Shown: piece after piece, positions 1 to 8,432 of the stretch
Position numbering within the stretch: position 1 is the first letter of the stretch
Layout: each line of letters opens with the position of its first letter
Source of the DNA: Desmospora activa DSM 45169
GTDB lineage: Bacteria > Bacillota > Bacilli > Thermoactinomycetales > DSM-45169
Length of the DNA stretch: 64,000 nucleotides
Assembly: GCF_003046315.1 (NCBI RefSeq)
Contig: NZ_PZZP01000002.1
Location: 248,001 to 312,000, forward strand
Direction: 5' to 3'
Notes under the pieces: model-generated
Database searches by the model: none
Seen by the model: only the letters and a program-made list of their open reading frames with translations
What the model was told of the DNA's origin: nothing
Position numbers and translations under genes: made by a program

Positions 1-182
1 ACATCCATCGGTTTAACCATCAGAAAGGAGAGCGCTTCCTCCGGCACTTCCACCGTCAATTTACGGGAGTCTGCGGATAGATCTGTACCTACCGACAAAC
101 CCGCCTGTTTTAACAATAAAAGCGCCTCATCAAAAATGCGTCCCTTAGGCATGGCCACCACCAGTGGCTCCCGTTCAGCCAT
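1..182 (-). CDS. hisG: ATP phosphoribosyltransferase catalytic subunit, 5' part only
   Basis: The first committed step of histidine synthesis, joining ATP and PRPP. Only about the first 60 codons lie in the window; the gene runs off the left edge. The visible N-terminus reads MAEREPLVVAMPKGRIFDEA, and the MPKGRI stretch is typical of HisG. The ATG at 182-180 overlaps the hisZ stop by 8 bases, so the two are translationally coupled. The HisZ partner next door implies the short form of HisG, which lacks the C-terminal regulatory domain and needs HisZ for activity; the rest of the gene would confirm this. Confidence 0.9.
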   Translation of the reverse strand, partial: MAEREPLVVAMPKGRIFDEALLLLKQAGLSVGTDLSADSRKLTVEVPEEALSFLMVKPMD

Positions 183-1317
183 TTTCCCCCTCCTCCCCCC
201 GTATCACCGCTATACCAGGATTATTTTCGTCGATCCGTAAGGTGACCGCTTTTCCTTCACTCCGCAAACGGGTCGCTTCCCGATAGGCACGTCGACGGGA
301 AGCAGGATCATATACCAGGGTTATCGCTTCTTTTACCGACCCTTCCCCCGTCCCCGCCATAATCAACCGATCGGTCTTTAAAGCGAATCCACGGGCCGGT
401 GCCGGGCGGTCAAAACGCTCCAACAACCGATCATAACGGCCACCGCTCAATAGATAATAGCTGGCGGCTCCATATCCTTCAAAATAGATGCCGGAGTAGT
501 AATCCAAGCTTCCCACCAGGCTGAGATCGATCCCCATATAGTGATCCAGCTCCCAATCGCATAACGCCTCCCAAATCCCCTCCAAATGGGCGATCGCCTT
601 CTGTACACGGGAGCAGTCCGTCCCTTTCCACCGCTGAAGGATTGTCACACCCCCACGCTGCTCCAGGATCGACAACAACCATTCCCTTCCACGCTCGGGC
701 AAATCCAGGGCGTTGACACGATGGCGAAACTCCACCAAGTTGCGCCGACTCAAACATTCCCGCAGCTGATCCGCTGTTTTTCGATCCTGAAGCTGCTCCA
801 TCAACAAGGCATCCAATAATCCTATATGACCGATCGCCAACTGGATAGAACCCACACGGCAAGCTTGCAGCGACTCTACCGCCAAAGCCAACACTTCCGC
901 ATCCGCTTCCGGCGAATGATCACCCACCAGCTCCACACCGGATTGGAAAAACTCCGCACTCCGTCCCGCTTCCCGTTCCTGCGCTCGAAAAACGTTGGCA
1001 TGATAAAACAGCCGCAGCGGCAGCGGCTCTTCCCGCATCAACGACGCCACTACTCGGGCGATGGGGGCGGTTTGATCCGGGCGCAGAACCAGTGTCTTTC
1101 CCTGTCCGTCCAACAGCTTAAACAGCTTATCCTCATCGATGGCACTGGCGCCGCCGACGGTGTCAAAATACTCCAAGGTGGGGGTAATCACTTCCCGATA
1201 ACCCCACGCGGTAAACCGCTCTTCCACCTGTCGTTCAACCCACTGCTTTTTGCGGGCCACTTCCGGCAAAAAATCCCGTACACCCACCGGTTTTTCAAAT
1301 TCGCGCGGCTTTCCCAA
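175..1317 (-). CDS. hisZ: ATP phosphoribosyltransferase regulatory subunit
   Basis: A histidyl-tRNA-synthetase-like paralogue that has no tRNA charging role; it assembles with short-form HisG and carries its histidine feedback site. The class II synthetase core is clear: KPVGVRDFLPE near the start, TPTLEYFDT, and VLRPDQTAPIARVV (motif 2 region), then a GGRYDRLLERF stretch near residue 290. An upstream GTG at 1338 is possible, but I prefer TTG at 1317, which sits behind GGGAGTGGAG and begins MGKPREFEKPVGVRD, giving 380 residues. It is followed by hisG with an 8-base overlap. In B. subtilis this gene follows yvoF; here RND, pyrD and Ham1 genes lie between them. Confidence 0.92.
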   Translation of the reverse strand: MGKPREFEKPVGVRDFLPEVARKKQWVERQVEERFTAWGYREVITPTLEYFDTVGGASAIDEDKLFKLLDGQGKTLVLRPDQTAPIARVVASLMREEPLPLRLFYHANVFRAQEREAGRSAEFFQSGVELVGDHSPEADAEVLALAVESLQACRVGSIQLAIGHIGLLDALLMEQLQDRKTADQLRECLSRRNLVEFRHRVNALDLPERGREWLLSILEQRGGVTILQRWKGTDCSRVQKAIAHLEGIWEALCDWELDHYMGIDLSLVGSLDYYSGIYFEGYGAASYYLLSGGRYDRLLERFDRPAPARGFALKTDRLIMAGTGEGSVKEAITLVYDPASRRRAYREATRLRSEGKAVTLRIDENNPGIAVIRGEEGENG

Positions 1318-1372
1318 CGGACTCCACTCCCAGAACACTTTAGTTTGCTAATGCGATAAAGATGTTCTTTGT

Positions 1373-1402
1373 AGTGTAACATCCATATCAAAACAGCGTC
1401 AA
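1373..1402 (-). promoter_or_regulatory. probable SigA promoter of hisZ-hisG
   Basis: On the minus strand TTGACG (1402-1397) and TACACT (1378-1373) are separated by 18 bases and lie about 55 bases upstream of the hisZ start. The -35 overlaps the stop codon of the preceding gene. The match is 5/6 and 4/6 to consensus, so this is suggestive only. Confidence 0.45.
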
Positions 1403-1980
1403 TCCGCCACTTTACTCCCGTTTCGCTCCTGTAGCCAGTGTGCCGCTTCTTTTAGCACCTTTGCACGGTATGAATATTGTTCCCGTTCTGAAGGGGACAT
1501 TTCCGCAAAGGTGCGATTCTCCCCCACGGGAACGAACAAAGGATTAAAGGGAAAACCGGGTTCCGGCGTCACACCGGGAGGGTATTCTTCCAATAAACGA
1601 CCATAGGTGTGTGCGGAAAAGGTATTCACCTCTCCATCCCATAAAATTGCAATCGCTCCTTCAAACCACGCATCGCGGCGCTCCCCTTGTAACAGTTTAA
1701 AAATCCCTTTATAGCCGATGCGTTCAAAAACCCGTTTCGTCAAAATCCCTGGAAAATGAGAGTAAGCCGCAAAGAAGATCCCGGCATCATCCACCATCAC
1801 CCGTTGGATTCCCCTCTCTTTTACCTGTTTCAACTTTTCACGGGTGACATCTTCAATCGTTCCGACGTCCGGTTCAAATAATTGAAGGGGAAGGCTGACA
1901 ACGTCAATCCCTAACGGAGTCAACACATGCCTGGCTTCCCGCAGCTTTCCCTCATTTGTTGTCGCAAAAGGCAATTTCAA
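1399..1980 (-). CDS. Ham1/RdgB-family non-canonical purine NTP pyrophosphatase
   Basis: Predicted to hydrolyse ITP/XTP/dITP to the monophosphate and pyrophosphate, cleaning the nucleotide pool. Family motifs in order: FATTNEGKLREA (substrate loop, S/T-x-N-x-x-K), VDDAGIFF (in place of the usual EDSGL), HFPGILTKRV, GFPFNPLFVP (in place of GFGYDP) and SYRAKVLKEAAHWL at the C-terminus. The divergent motifs mean it may be a second, specialised member and not the housekeeping RdgB, so I give no symbol. The start is TTG at 1980 behind GGAGGG; an ATG at 2007 falls on the -10 box TATAAT (2011-2006) and cannot be used if that promoter is real. Length is 193 residues, usual for the family. Confidence 0.82.
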   Translation of the reverse strand: MKLPFATTNEGKLREARHVLTPLGIDVVSLPLQLFEPDVGTIEDVTREKLKQVKERGIQRVMVDDAGIFFAAYSHFPGILTKRVFERIGYKGIFKLLQGERRDAWFEGAIAILWDGEVNTFSAHTYGRLLEEYPPGVTPEPGFPFNPLFVPVGENRTFAEMSPSEREQYSYRAKVLKEAAHWLQERNGSKVAD

Positions 1981-2005
1981 GCCAGTTCCCTCCATTCTTC
2001 GTTTC

Positions 2006-2011
2006 ATTATA
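2006..2011 (-). promoter_or_regulatory. -10 box of the Ham1-family gene
   Basis: A perfect TATAAT on the minus strand, 26 bases before the TTG start. The expected -35 position (TCGATT, 2034-2029) is poor. Its position argues against any start upstream of 1980. Confidence 0.5.
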
Positions 2012-2149
2012 CAGCGAAGGGGGACACGAATCGACGATAAACCTGCGAATCATAACATAGAGAGGTCTATAGGGAATAATAGAGCTACAATATTAGAAAA
2101 GACCCTGGCTCTAAAAGCCGTTCCATCACGATGAGAAGGAGGACTCTCC

Positions 2150-2284
2150 ATGGCATCGCTTTTTACCTTTGCCGGTATCCTAATGACGATTGTAGGAGGC
2201 GTCTTAGCCCTTCGCAGCAAAAGCATGGGCTTGGAGATATTGGTCTTGGGACTGTTTTGTCTGTTAATCGCATTTTTGGCATAA
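2150..2284 (+). CDS. 44-residue two-segment membrane peptide
   Basis: A short reading frame, ATG at 2150 to TAA at 2284, 44 residues. It is preceded by a near-perfect ribosome site AAGGAGGA (2137-2144) at good spacing, which is the main reason to call it. The product starts MASLFTFAGILMTIVGGVLA, then a basic turn (LRSKS), then a second hydrophobic stretch LEILVLGLFCLLIAFLA. This is a helical hairpin of two membrane segments with almost no soluble part. I do not recognise a family. It lies 143 bases before pyrD on the same strand and could share its transcript. Confidence 0.65.
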   Translation: MASLFTFAGILMTIVGGVLALRSKSMGLEILVLGLFCLLIAFLA

Positions 2285-2426
2285 GATTGATTAAACTTCT
2301 CCCTCCATCCTGTCCCAGTGTCTCCTCAAAAAAAATGTGGTATTCTACGGAGAGACAACTAAGGAATGTTGTCTGATTCCCTAGTGTAGCGGGATTAGAC
2401 ACACCTGCGAAAGGACTTATCATAAC

Positions 2427-3509
2427 GTGTATTCTTTGTTAAAACCATGGCTGTTTCGGATGGATCCGGAAGCGGCCCATGAGTGGGCCATCCGCGGCTT
2501 AAAAATGGTGCAATCCATCCCTGGGGGAGTTTGGGGAGTCAAGTGGAAATACCACATGGAAAACCCGCGGCTGGGCGTCAGCTGCTCCCGGCTTCGCTTT
2601 CCCACTCCGGTCGGGTTGGCCGCCGGCTTTGATAAGCATGCTTCGGTTTACCCGGCTTTGGCTGCCTTGGGATTTGGCTTTGTCGAAGTGGGAACGCTCA
2701 CACCCCGCCCGCAGCCGGGCAATCCTCGCCCCCGCCTGTTTCGGTTACCGCAGGAGGAAGCAGTGATCAATCGAATGGGCTTCAACAACGACGGCGTAGA
2801 AGCAGCACTTCAATCCTTCTCCCAGCTGAAGCGCCCCAACATCCCGATCGGCATCAACCTGGGAAAAAACAAAGACACACCGGTGGAAGAAGCGCCTGCC
2901 GATTATCGTAAAGGTCTGCGTACCCTTTATCGGTATGGGGATTACTTTGTCATCAATATCAGTTCCCCCAATACCAAAGGTCTGCGCGATCTGCAACAAT
3001 CCGATTCCCTTGACCATCTATTGGCAGAAATAATGGAAGAACGACGCCAACTGCAACAAGAGACGGGAGAAATACGGCCACTGATGGTGAAATTGGCACC
3101 GGACCTAGAGGACGAAGCCATCGAAAGCGCAGTCTCCATCGCGCAAAAGCGAGATATCGACGGACTGATCGTCTCCAATACCACCTTAAGCCGGGACGGA
3201 ATCAAACATGCGCTTCGCCGGGAGAGCGGTGGTTTAAGCGGCCGCCCACTGGCAAAGCGCGCAACGGAAATGATTCGTCACGTACACCGAATCAGCAATG
3301 GTTCCATCCCGATCATCGGCGTCGGCGGCATCTTTGACGGAAACGACGCTTATGAGAAAATTCGTGCTGGGGCTACCCTAGTACAAGTCTACACCGGTAT
3401 GATTTATCGCGGTCCTGGCATTGCCCGCCACATTAATGAAGAGCTGTTGCAATTATTGGAGAGAGACGGTTTCTCCTCGATCGCGGAAGCGGTTGGTGTC
3501 GATGTGTAA
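2427..3509 (+). CDS. pyrD: dihydroorotate dehydrogenase (quinone), class 2
   Basis: Oxidises dihydroorotate to orotate in pyrimidine synthesis, passing electrons to membrane quinone. Visible signatures: PVGLAAGFDKHA (FMN site), FGFVEVGTLTPRPQPGNPRPR, INRMGFNNDGVEA, GINLGKNKDT, and NISSPNTKGLRDLQ with the catalytic serine characteristic of class 2 (class 1 has cysteine), then KLAPDLEDEAI, SNTT, GGLSGRPL and VGGIFDGNDAYEKIRAGATLVQVYTG. The N-terminal 40 residues form the amphipathic membrane arm found only in class 2. The start is GTG at 2427 with AAAGGA at 2410. At 360 residues it is full length. It stands alone here, away from other pyr genes. Confidence 0.95.
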   Translation: MYSLLKPWLFRMDPEAAHEWAIRGLKMVQSIPGGVWGVKWKYHMENPRLGVSCSRLRFPTPVGLAAGFDKHASVYPALAALGFGFVEVGTLTPRPQPGNPRPRLFRLPQEEAVINRMGFNNDGVEAALQSFSQLKRPNIPIGINLGKNKDTPVEEAPADYRKGLRTLYRYGDYFVINISSPNTKGLRDLQQSDSLDHLLAEIMEERRQLQQETGEIRPLMVKLAPDLEDEAIESAVSIAQKRDIDGLIVSNTTLSRDGIKHALRRESGGLSGRPLAKRATEMIRHVHRISNGSIPIIGVGGIFDGNDAYEKIRAGATLVQVYTGMIYRGPGIARHINEELLQLLERDGFSSIAEAVGVDV

Positions 3510-3541
3510 CTATTGAGGATTTTGATATAATCAACAAGCGA

Positions 3542-3578
3542 AACAAAGCCCTGCGCCGAAAGGCGTCAGGGTTTTGTT
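3542..3578 (+). terminator. terminator of pyrD
   Basis: Stem CCCTG-CGCC with loop GAAA and return GGCG-T-CAGGG, extended by AACAAA/TTTGTT and ending in a T-rich run, 33 bases after the pyrD stop. Confidence 0.8.
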
Positions 3579-3640
3579 CTTACCACAAAAAGGAAAATGA
3601 TAGTTCATCCGTTGTTAGATCCCTATGATTTTACGAATTG

Positions 3641-3677
3641 AACAACACCTGCCTTCTTAAAGAAAGCAGGCATTGTT
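3641..3677 (-). terminator. imperfect hairpin after the RND gene
   Basis: AACAA-CACCTGCCTTC, loop TTAAA, GAAAGCAGG-CATTGTT: a stem with one mismatch, about 110 bases downstream of the RND stop on the minus strand. There is no strong T-run, so its role as a terminator is uncertain. The rest of 3579-3788 shows nothing else I can name. Confidence 0.4.
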
Positions 3678-3788
3678 ATTCAATCACGGAGAGCGAAAGT
3701 TGTTTCCATCCATAATCTCACACAGAAAAGTATACATATCCGCACCTTCGTCACTGATCGCAATCCCGTCGTTATCCAGCGACCGTAA

Positions 3789-6700
3789 TTACTCCGCGGT
3801 CGCTTCACTCTTTTTCTTTTTCAACCAACGCGTTTCCGGATCAAACCATGAGTAGACGACCGGGATCACCACTAGTGTGAGTATAGTACTGGAAACCAGA
3901 CCACCGATCACCGCGATCGCCAACGGCTGCTGGATTTCCGTCCCTTCTCCCAAACCGAGGGAGAGGGGGATTAAACCTAAGATAGTGGTAGTGGCAGTCA
4001 TCAAAATGGGGCGCAGACGGGTGATGCCCGCTTCCACAATCGCATCGTAGCTGGCCATGCCCCGTTGCTTTAGTTGGTTGATATAATCGACCAAGACAAT
4101 CGCATTATTGACCACAATCCCCGCCAGCACGATCAAACCGATCATCGCTGTCACCCCGACGGGGGTTTGCGTAAGGTAAAGCGCCAACGCCACCCCAATC
4201 ACCATCAATGGCAGGGTCAGGATGATAACAAAGGGATATTTAAAGGATTCAAACTGCGCCGACAACACCAGAAAGACAAACAAAACCGCCAATCCCGCCG
4301 CCAGTATCAAGTCATCGATCGCATCTTGAAACAGTTCGGCACTTCCGGTAAAGCGCACATCCATATCGCGAGGCAGATTGATTTGATCCAGCTTAGCGTT
4401 TACATCCCGCTCCACCGTTCCTAGATCAGTCCCGTCAAACTGCACCTGATACTGAATGCTGTCCTGTAGATCGTCCCGGCTGATGACGATGGGACCTTGT
4501 TCAACCGTGATATCCGCCACTTCGGACAGTTTAACATGGTCTCCGTCGCCCACCGGGATTGGGAGGTCTTCCAGCTTTTCTGGGGATTCTTGAAAGGATT
4601 TCTCATAACGGAGAAAAACATCATGGATGCCTCCATCCTTTAAATCCATCCCGGTCACGATCTCTCCCCGCGTCGCAGTTGATACCGCCGCAATCACTTG
4701 CGCCGGCGCCAATCCGTGCTCCTCCGCTTTTTCCCGGTCGACAACCACTTGTAACTCGGGTTGTGTCGCTTGGCGTGAGTCCGACACTTCCTGCACCCCG
4801 TCCACTTGCCGTAGAGAGTCGGAAACGCGATCCGCCCACTCCTCCAGCTCAGCGGCGCTTCCGCTGAGGGTGAACTCCAGCGTATTAGGTGCCCCTGCTG
4901 CTTCAAAGGAGGACTGTTCCTGTAATTCAACTTCTACATCGGGATCAACCGCTGCCAACTTAGGGCGCAGTTCGTTCATAATGGAGCGGGTACTGCGATT
5001 CCGTTCCTCCGCATCCACTGCATTGACATAAAATTGAGCGATATTGCGCCCACTCTCCCCAAACATGGCGTTTTCATTTTGCCCCGTTCCCAAGGAAAGC
5101 TGGAAGTCTGCAATATCCTTCTCCTTTTCCAGGATTGACTCCATCGCTGCCGCCACCTCATCGGTTTTGGATAATCCGGTTCCAGCCGGCAGCTTGGCTT
5201 CAATCATAAAAACGCCCTCATCAGCAGCTGGCAGATATTCGGTCCCTACTTGGCTGATGCCGTACGCGCCTACCCCAAGCAACACCAATGCGGTTAACAC
5301 TACCAGGAAGCGATGACCAAGGGCAAAGCGGAGTGTCCGCCGAAAAGCGCGCTGCCCCCATCGCCGCTGCGGCTTTTTGCCCTTGCGCGGCTTTTTCATG
5401 ATTTGAGAGGCGATCACAGGGATAATCGTCAATGATACCAGCAGCGAAGCCAGTAGGCTAAAGGAGACCGTCAAAGCGAACTCGCGGAACAACTGTCCCA
5501 CAATCCCGCTAACAAACACCATCGGCACAAACACAAAAATGGTGGTCAAGGTAGAGGCAGTGATAGCCGACGCCACTTCACCGGCTCCCTTTTCCGCCGC
5601 TTGGCGGGGATCTTCGCCCCTTTGCAGATGGCGGTAGATATTTTCAATCACCACAATCGCATTATCCACCAGCATTCCTACCCCAAGAGCGAGACCGCCA
5701 AGGGTCATCATGTTAAGGGTAAAATCAGCGAAATACATCAGGACAAAGGTGGTGATCACCGACACGGGAATAGCCACTCCGATAATCAGGGGGCTGCGAT
5801 AGGAGCGCAGAAACAGAAAGAGAACCAACATCGCCAAGACGCCCCCGCCGATCATGGTGTTTGTCACATTGGTGACGGAGCGATCTACATATTCACCCTG
5901 ATCAAAGATGGTGACAAACTGCAACTTTTTATCCGCCTGCAACCGATCCAACTCCGCCTTTACCTCATGGGAAACAGAGGCGGTGTTGGCACCGGCCTGT
6001 TTAAATACATTGATACCGACACTTGGCTTTTGGTTGGTACGGGTGATAACCTCTTGTTCTTTTTCCGTGAGTTTAACATCTGCCACATCATCCAGGGTAA
6101 TTTTATCCCCGTTTTGTGGGTTGACCGCCATCGTCAACGCTTTTAACTGCTTGAGATTGGTCAGCTTCGAGGTGACCCGAAGGGTTAAATCTTCGTCTCC
6201 TTTTTCCGCGATCCCACCAGGTTGACTCAGATTGGAAGCTTCGATTCGATCCTTGATATCGGCTTGGGACAGATCCCACTTTTGCAGCTCATTCCCTTGC
6301 AGGATCACCTGGACCTGTTGTTCCGACAACCCTGTATGATCAGCGCTGGCAACACCGGGAAGTTTGGACAAGGCCTGTGTAATCTCATCCACATCATCGG
6401 CCCATTGTCCATCCTCTTGCGATTCCGCCATTACCGACAACTGCATGATTGGAAAAGCGGAAGGATCAAACTTCAAGAAGTTGGGTGTATCTACATCGGA
6501 GGGTAACGGAGTCTGATTGATCCGTGCTAAGACATCGTTTTGCATTTGGTTGATATCCTGAGACCAATTAAACTCCAGCAAAATCAGAGCGACTCCTTCT
6601 TGGGTCTGGCTCTGAATATTATTTAATCCTTGCAGTGTACCCAGTTGCAGTTCCAGCGGTTTGGTCACTTTCTCCAGCACTTCATCGGGGTTCGCTCCGG

Positions 6701-6854
6701 GATATGAAGCGACGACTGCACCTACCGGAGGCTGAATGTCCGGTAATAGATCCATCTGTAGATTGGCCAAGGAGACGATCCCCATGACCAAGATAAGAAT
6801 AACGGCAACTGTTGTAAAGACAGGGCGACGAATCGCCGACCGGGCTAACCACAT
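3789..6854 (-). CDS. RND-family multidrug/lipopeptide efflux permease (AcrB/SwrC type)
   Basis: A proton-driven exporter of the inner membrane. The start MWLARSAIRRPVFTTVAVILI gives transmembrane segment 1; next come YPGANPDEVLEKVTKPLE and two large periplasmic-type loops. The TM4 motif GVGMLVDNAIVVIENIYRHL carries the conserved relay aspartate, and STLTTIFVFVPMVFVSG follows. The second half repeats the plan (LAGIVVNNAIVLVDYINQL, RPILMTATTTILGLIPL). At 1021 residues it matches full-length RND permeases. No membrane-fusion or outer-membrane partner is next to it, as for B. subtilis SwrC, which exports surfactin. The ATG lies behind AGGAGGAATAGGGA. It sits inside the otherwise conserved yvoF-hisZ neighbourhood. 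The substrate is not predictable. Confidence 0.9.
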   Translation of the reverse strand: MWLARSAIRRPVFTTVAVILILVMGIVSLANLQMDLLPDIQPPVGAVVASYPGANPDEVLEKVTKPLELQLGTLQGLNNIQSQTQEGVALILLEFNWSQDINQMQNDVLARINQTPLPSDVDTPNFLKFDPSAFPIMQLSVMAESQEDGQWADDVDEITQALSKLPGVASADHTGLSEQQVQVILQGNELQKWDLSQADIKDRIEASNLSQPGGIAEKGDEDLTLRVTSKLTNLKQLKALTMAVNPQNGDKITLDDVADVKLTEKEQEVITRTNQKPSVGINVFKQAGANTASVSHEVKAELDRLQADKKLQFVTIFDQGEYVDRSVTNVTNTMIGGGVLAMLVLFLFLRSYRSPLIIGVAIPVSVITTFVLMYFADFTLNMMTLGGLALGVGMLVDNAIVVIENIYRHLQRGEDPRQAAEKGAGEVASAITASTLTTIFVFVPMVFVSGIVGQLFREFALTVSFSLLASLLVSLTIIPVIASQIMKKPRKGKKPQRRWGQRAFRRTLRFALGHRFLVVLTALVLLGVGAYGISQVGTEYLPAADEGVFMIEAKLPAGTGLSKTDEVAAAMESILEKEKDIADFQLSLGTGQNENAMFGESGRNIAQFYVNAVDAEERNRSTRSIMNELRPKLAAVDPDVEVELQEQSSFEAAGAPNTLEFTLSGSAAELEEWADRVSDSLRQVDGVQEVSDSRQATQPELQVVVDREKAEEHGLAPAQVIAAVSTATRGEIVTGMDLKDGGIHDVFLRYEKSFQESPEKLEDLPIPVGDGDHVKLSEVADITVEQGPIVISRDDLQDSIQYQVQFDGTDLGTVERDVNAKLDQINLPRDMDVRFTGSAELFQDAIDDLILAAGLAVLFVFLVLSAQFESFKYPFVIILTLPLMVIGVALALYLTQTPVGVTAMIGLIVLAGIVVNNAIVLVDYINQLKQRGMASYDAIVEAGITRLRPILMTATTTILGLIPLSLGLGEGTEIQQPLAIAVIGGLVSSTILTLVVIPVVYSWFDPETRWLKKKKSEATAE

Positions 6855-6925
6855 TCCCTATTCCTCCTGTACTCTCGATGTTGAAACATTTTGCAGAAAC
6901 GCCGCCACGTTTGATTTGAACAGCG

Positions 6926-6953
6926 ATTATAATTGCATTCATCAGGGTTTCAC
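6926..6953 (-). promoter_or_regulatory. probable promoter of the RND gene
   Basis: Minus strand GTGAAA (6953-6948), 16-base spacer, perfect TATAAT (6931-6926), about 72 bases before the ATG. No clear operator overlaps it. Confidence 0.5.
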
Positions 6954-7168
6954 TGTTATAAACTTTGACACAAAAAATCCACTTTCATTGTATCGTTTCC
7001 CATCAACTCGCAAATTCACCCTTCTTAACAGGATTGTGAACAATCCCGCGTCCTGAATTCCATCTTCGCACCTCTTTCCCTTTCATTGATGAAGGGAAGT
7101 CCGCAAACTGGAAATCCTCCCTCTTCCATTATCAGGGTTTTCCAACAGCCTCGGAATTGTGAACACGC
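6954..7168. other. intergenic stretch without a gene
   Basis: AT-rich sequence between the RND promoter and the yvoF terminator. The only structure I see is an inverted repeat at 7074-7099, arms CTTTCCCTTTCAT and ATGAAGGGAAG with two single-base bulges; its role is unknown. Confidence 0.5.
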
Positions 7169-7208
7169 AAAACCCCTAGACGGCACCGATGCCGTTACTA
7201 GGGGTTTT
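7169..7208 (-). terminator. terminator of the hprK/lgt-yvoF unit
   Basis: Long stem AAAACCCCTA ... TAGGGGTTTT enclosing a second stem ACGGCA/TGCCGT, placed 28 bases after the yvoF stop. The flanking A/T runs let it work in both directions. Confidence 0.88.
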
Positions 7209-7236
7209 CAAATGGCTTGACGCTAATTTTCGTCGA

Positions 7237-7767
7237 TCATTCTTGTTCCGGTTGGATCGGGTTATCCGGTGGAGGTGGGGTCTCTTCCCGTTTTCCAATC
7301 AAGCGGATGGGATTTCCCGCCGCCAACATACCGGTAGGGATATCTTTGTTCACGAGGGAGCCCGCACCGATGACGGCGCCGTCGCCGATGGTTACTCCCG
7401 GCAAAATAGTGGTATTGGCACCGATCATAACACGATCGCCGATCACCACATCGCCGAGGCGGTATTCATCCACCAAATATTCATGGGTGAGGATGGTGCT
7501 GTGATAACCGATGATGGTATCGGAGCCGATGCGAATCCGCTCCGGGTGCAATAAGTCGACGGTCACTTTAAAGGCGAGCGCAGTGCGGTCACCCACCTGC
7601 ATGTTGAGCAAATGTCGATAGATCCAGTTTTTCCAGGGAAAAACGGGCACATATCGTACCAATTCATTGACCACGGTATTTTTAAACACTGTTGCAAAGG
7701 GAACAATCCGGTATAACTGCCACAGGGAGTTACTACCACTCACCGCATGGCGCTCGGTCTTTCTCAT
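7237..7767 (-). CDS. yvoF: hexapeptide-repeat acyltransferase, YvoF-like
   Basis: A left-handed beta-helix acyltransferase of the LacA/WecH kind, probably acetylating a hydroxyl on a sugar or similar acceptor with acetyl-CoA. The C-terminal two thirds show the hexapeptide rhythm: IRIGSDTIIGYHSTI, VVIGDRVMIGANTTILPGVTIGDGAVIGAGSLVNKDIPTG, then the usual closing AAGNPIRLIGKR. The tail is proline-rich (PPPPDNP). Its ATG overlaps the ppaX stop by 4 bases, so it is the last gene of the lgt-yvoD-ppaX-yvoF unit. The symbol rests mainly on this conserved position. Confidence 0.85.
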   Translation of the reverse strand: MRKTERHAVSGSNSLWQLYRIVPFATVFKNTVVNELVRYVPVFPWKNWIYRHLLNMQVGDRTALAFKVTVDLLHPERIRIGSDTIIGYHSTILTHEYLVDEYRLGDVVIGDRVMIGANTTILPGVTIGDGAVIGAGSLVNKDIPTGMLAAGNPIRLIGKREETPPPPDNPIQPEQE

Positions 7768-8432
7768 CGCCGCTCCTCTCCATCTACAACGGTAAGACCA
7801 ATGATCCCGTACAAATCTTCCATGCTGTGCAACAGATAATCCGGCTTATACGCCAATAGTGACTCCGCTCCATGGGCGGACCATGCTACCCCTGCGCTGG
7901 CCGTCCCGGCATTATGAGCTGCCAATAGATCAAAGCGGCTGTCTCCCACCATCAAGGTGTCAGCAGCATCCGCTCCCACACGATTCATGGCCAAGCGAAG
8001 CGGATCCGGCGCCGGTTTATCCCGCTCCGCTTCCCCTTGACACACCACCGTCGCCATCAAAGGCTCCAAGCCGCACAAGCGTAAACCCATCTCAACGGTG
8101 ACCCGCTGTTTATTGGAGACGACACCCAGGGTAAATCCTTCGCGATGAAGGCGCTCCAGCACGTGATTAACGCCGGGAAACGCTTGTACATAATCGTCAT
8201 GATGAGCGACATTGTGACGGCGATAGGTTTTTACCATCGCTTCTGCCCGCTCTTCGCCACCAAATCGCTTCATCTGCTCAAGCAGCGGCTCCCCCAATGC
8301 TTCCAACACCTCTTTTTCGCCATAGGGAAGCGAGCCGTACTCTGCAAATGTATGCAGAAATGAGGCGACGATCAATGGAGTCGTATCTAACAAGGTGCCA
8401 TCCAAGTCAAATAAGATTGTGCGATATTTCAA
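7764..8432 (-). CDS. ppaX: pyrophosphatase PpaX (HAD superfamily)
   Basis: In Bacillus PpaX hydrolyses the pyrophosphate released when HPr kinase/phosphorylase dephosphorylates P-Ser-HPr, so its presence with hprK makes functional sense. HAD motifs: ILFDLDGTLLDTTPL (nucleophile DxD), VVSNKQ (motif II Ser/Asn region), KPAPDPL with the motif III lysine, and MVGDSRFDLLAAHNAG (motif IV). I take the TTG at 8432, which overlaps the yvoD stop as TTGA and gives 222 residues, close to B. subtilis PpaX. The longer frame to 8504 would add a hydrophilic leader unlike the family and overlap yvoD by 76 bases. Confidence 0.9.
   Translation of the reverse strand: MKYRTILFDLDGTLLDTTPLIVASFLHTFAEYGSLPYGEKEVLEALGEPLLEQMKRFGGEERAEAMVKTYRRHNVAHHDDYVQAFPGVNHVLERLHREGFTLGVVSNKQRVTVEMGLRLCGLEPLMATVVCQGEAERDKPAPDPLRLAMNRVGADAADTLMVGDSRFDLLAAHNAGTASAGVAWSAHGAESLLAYKPDYLLHSMEDLYGIIGLTVVDGEERR

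Noticed and set aside
7074-7099. inverted repeat as a possible operator of the RND gene
   Set aside because: It lies about 120 bases upstream of the best -35 box with no regulator gene near; kept only as an unexplained structure.
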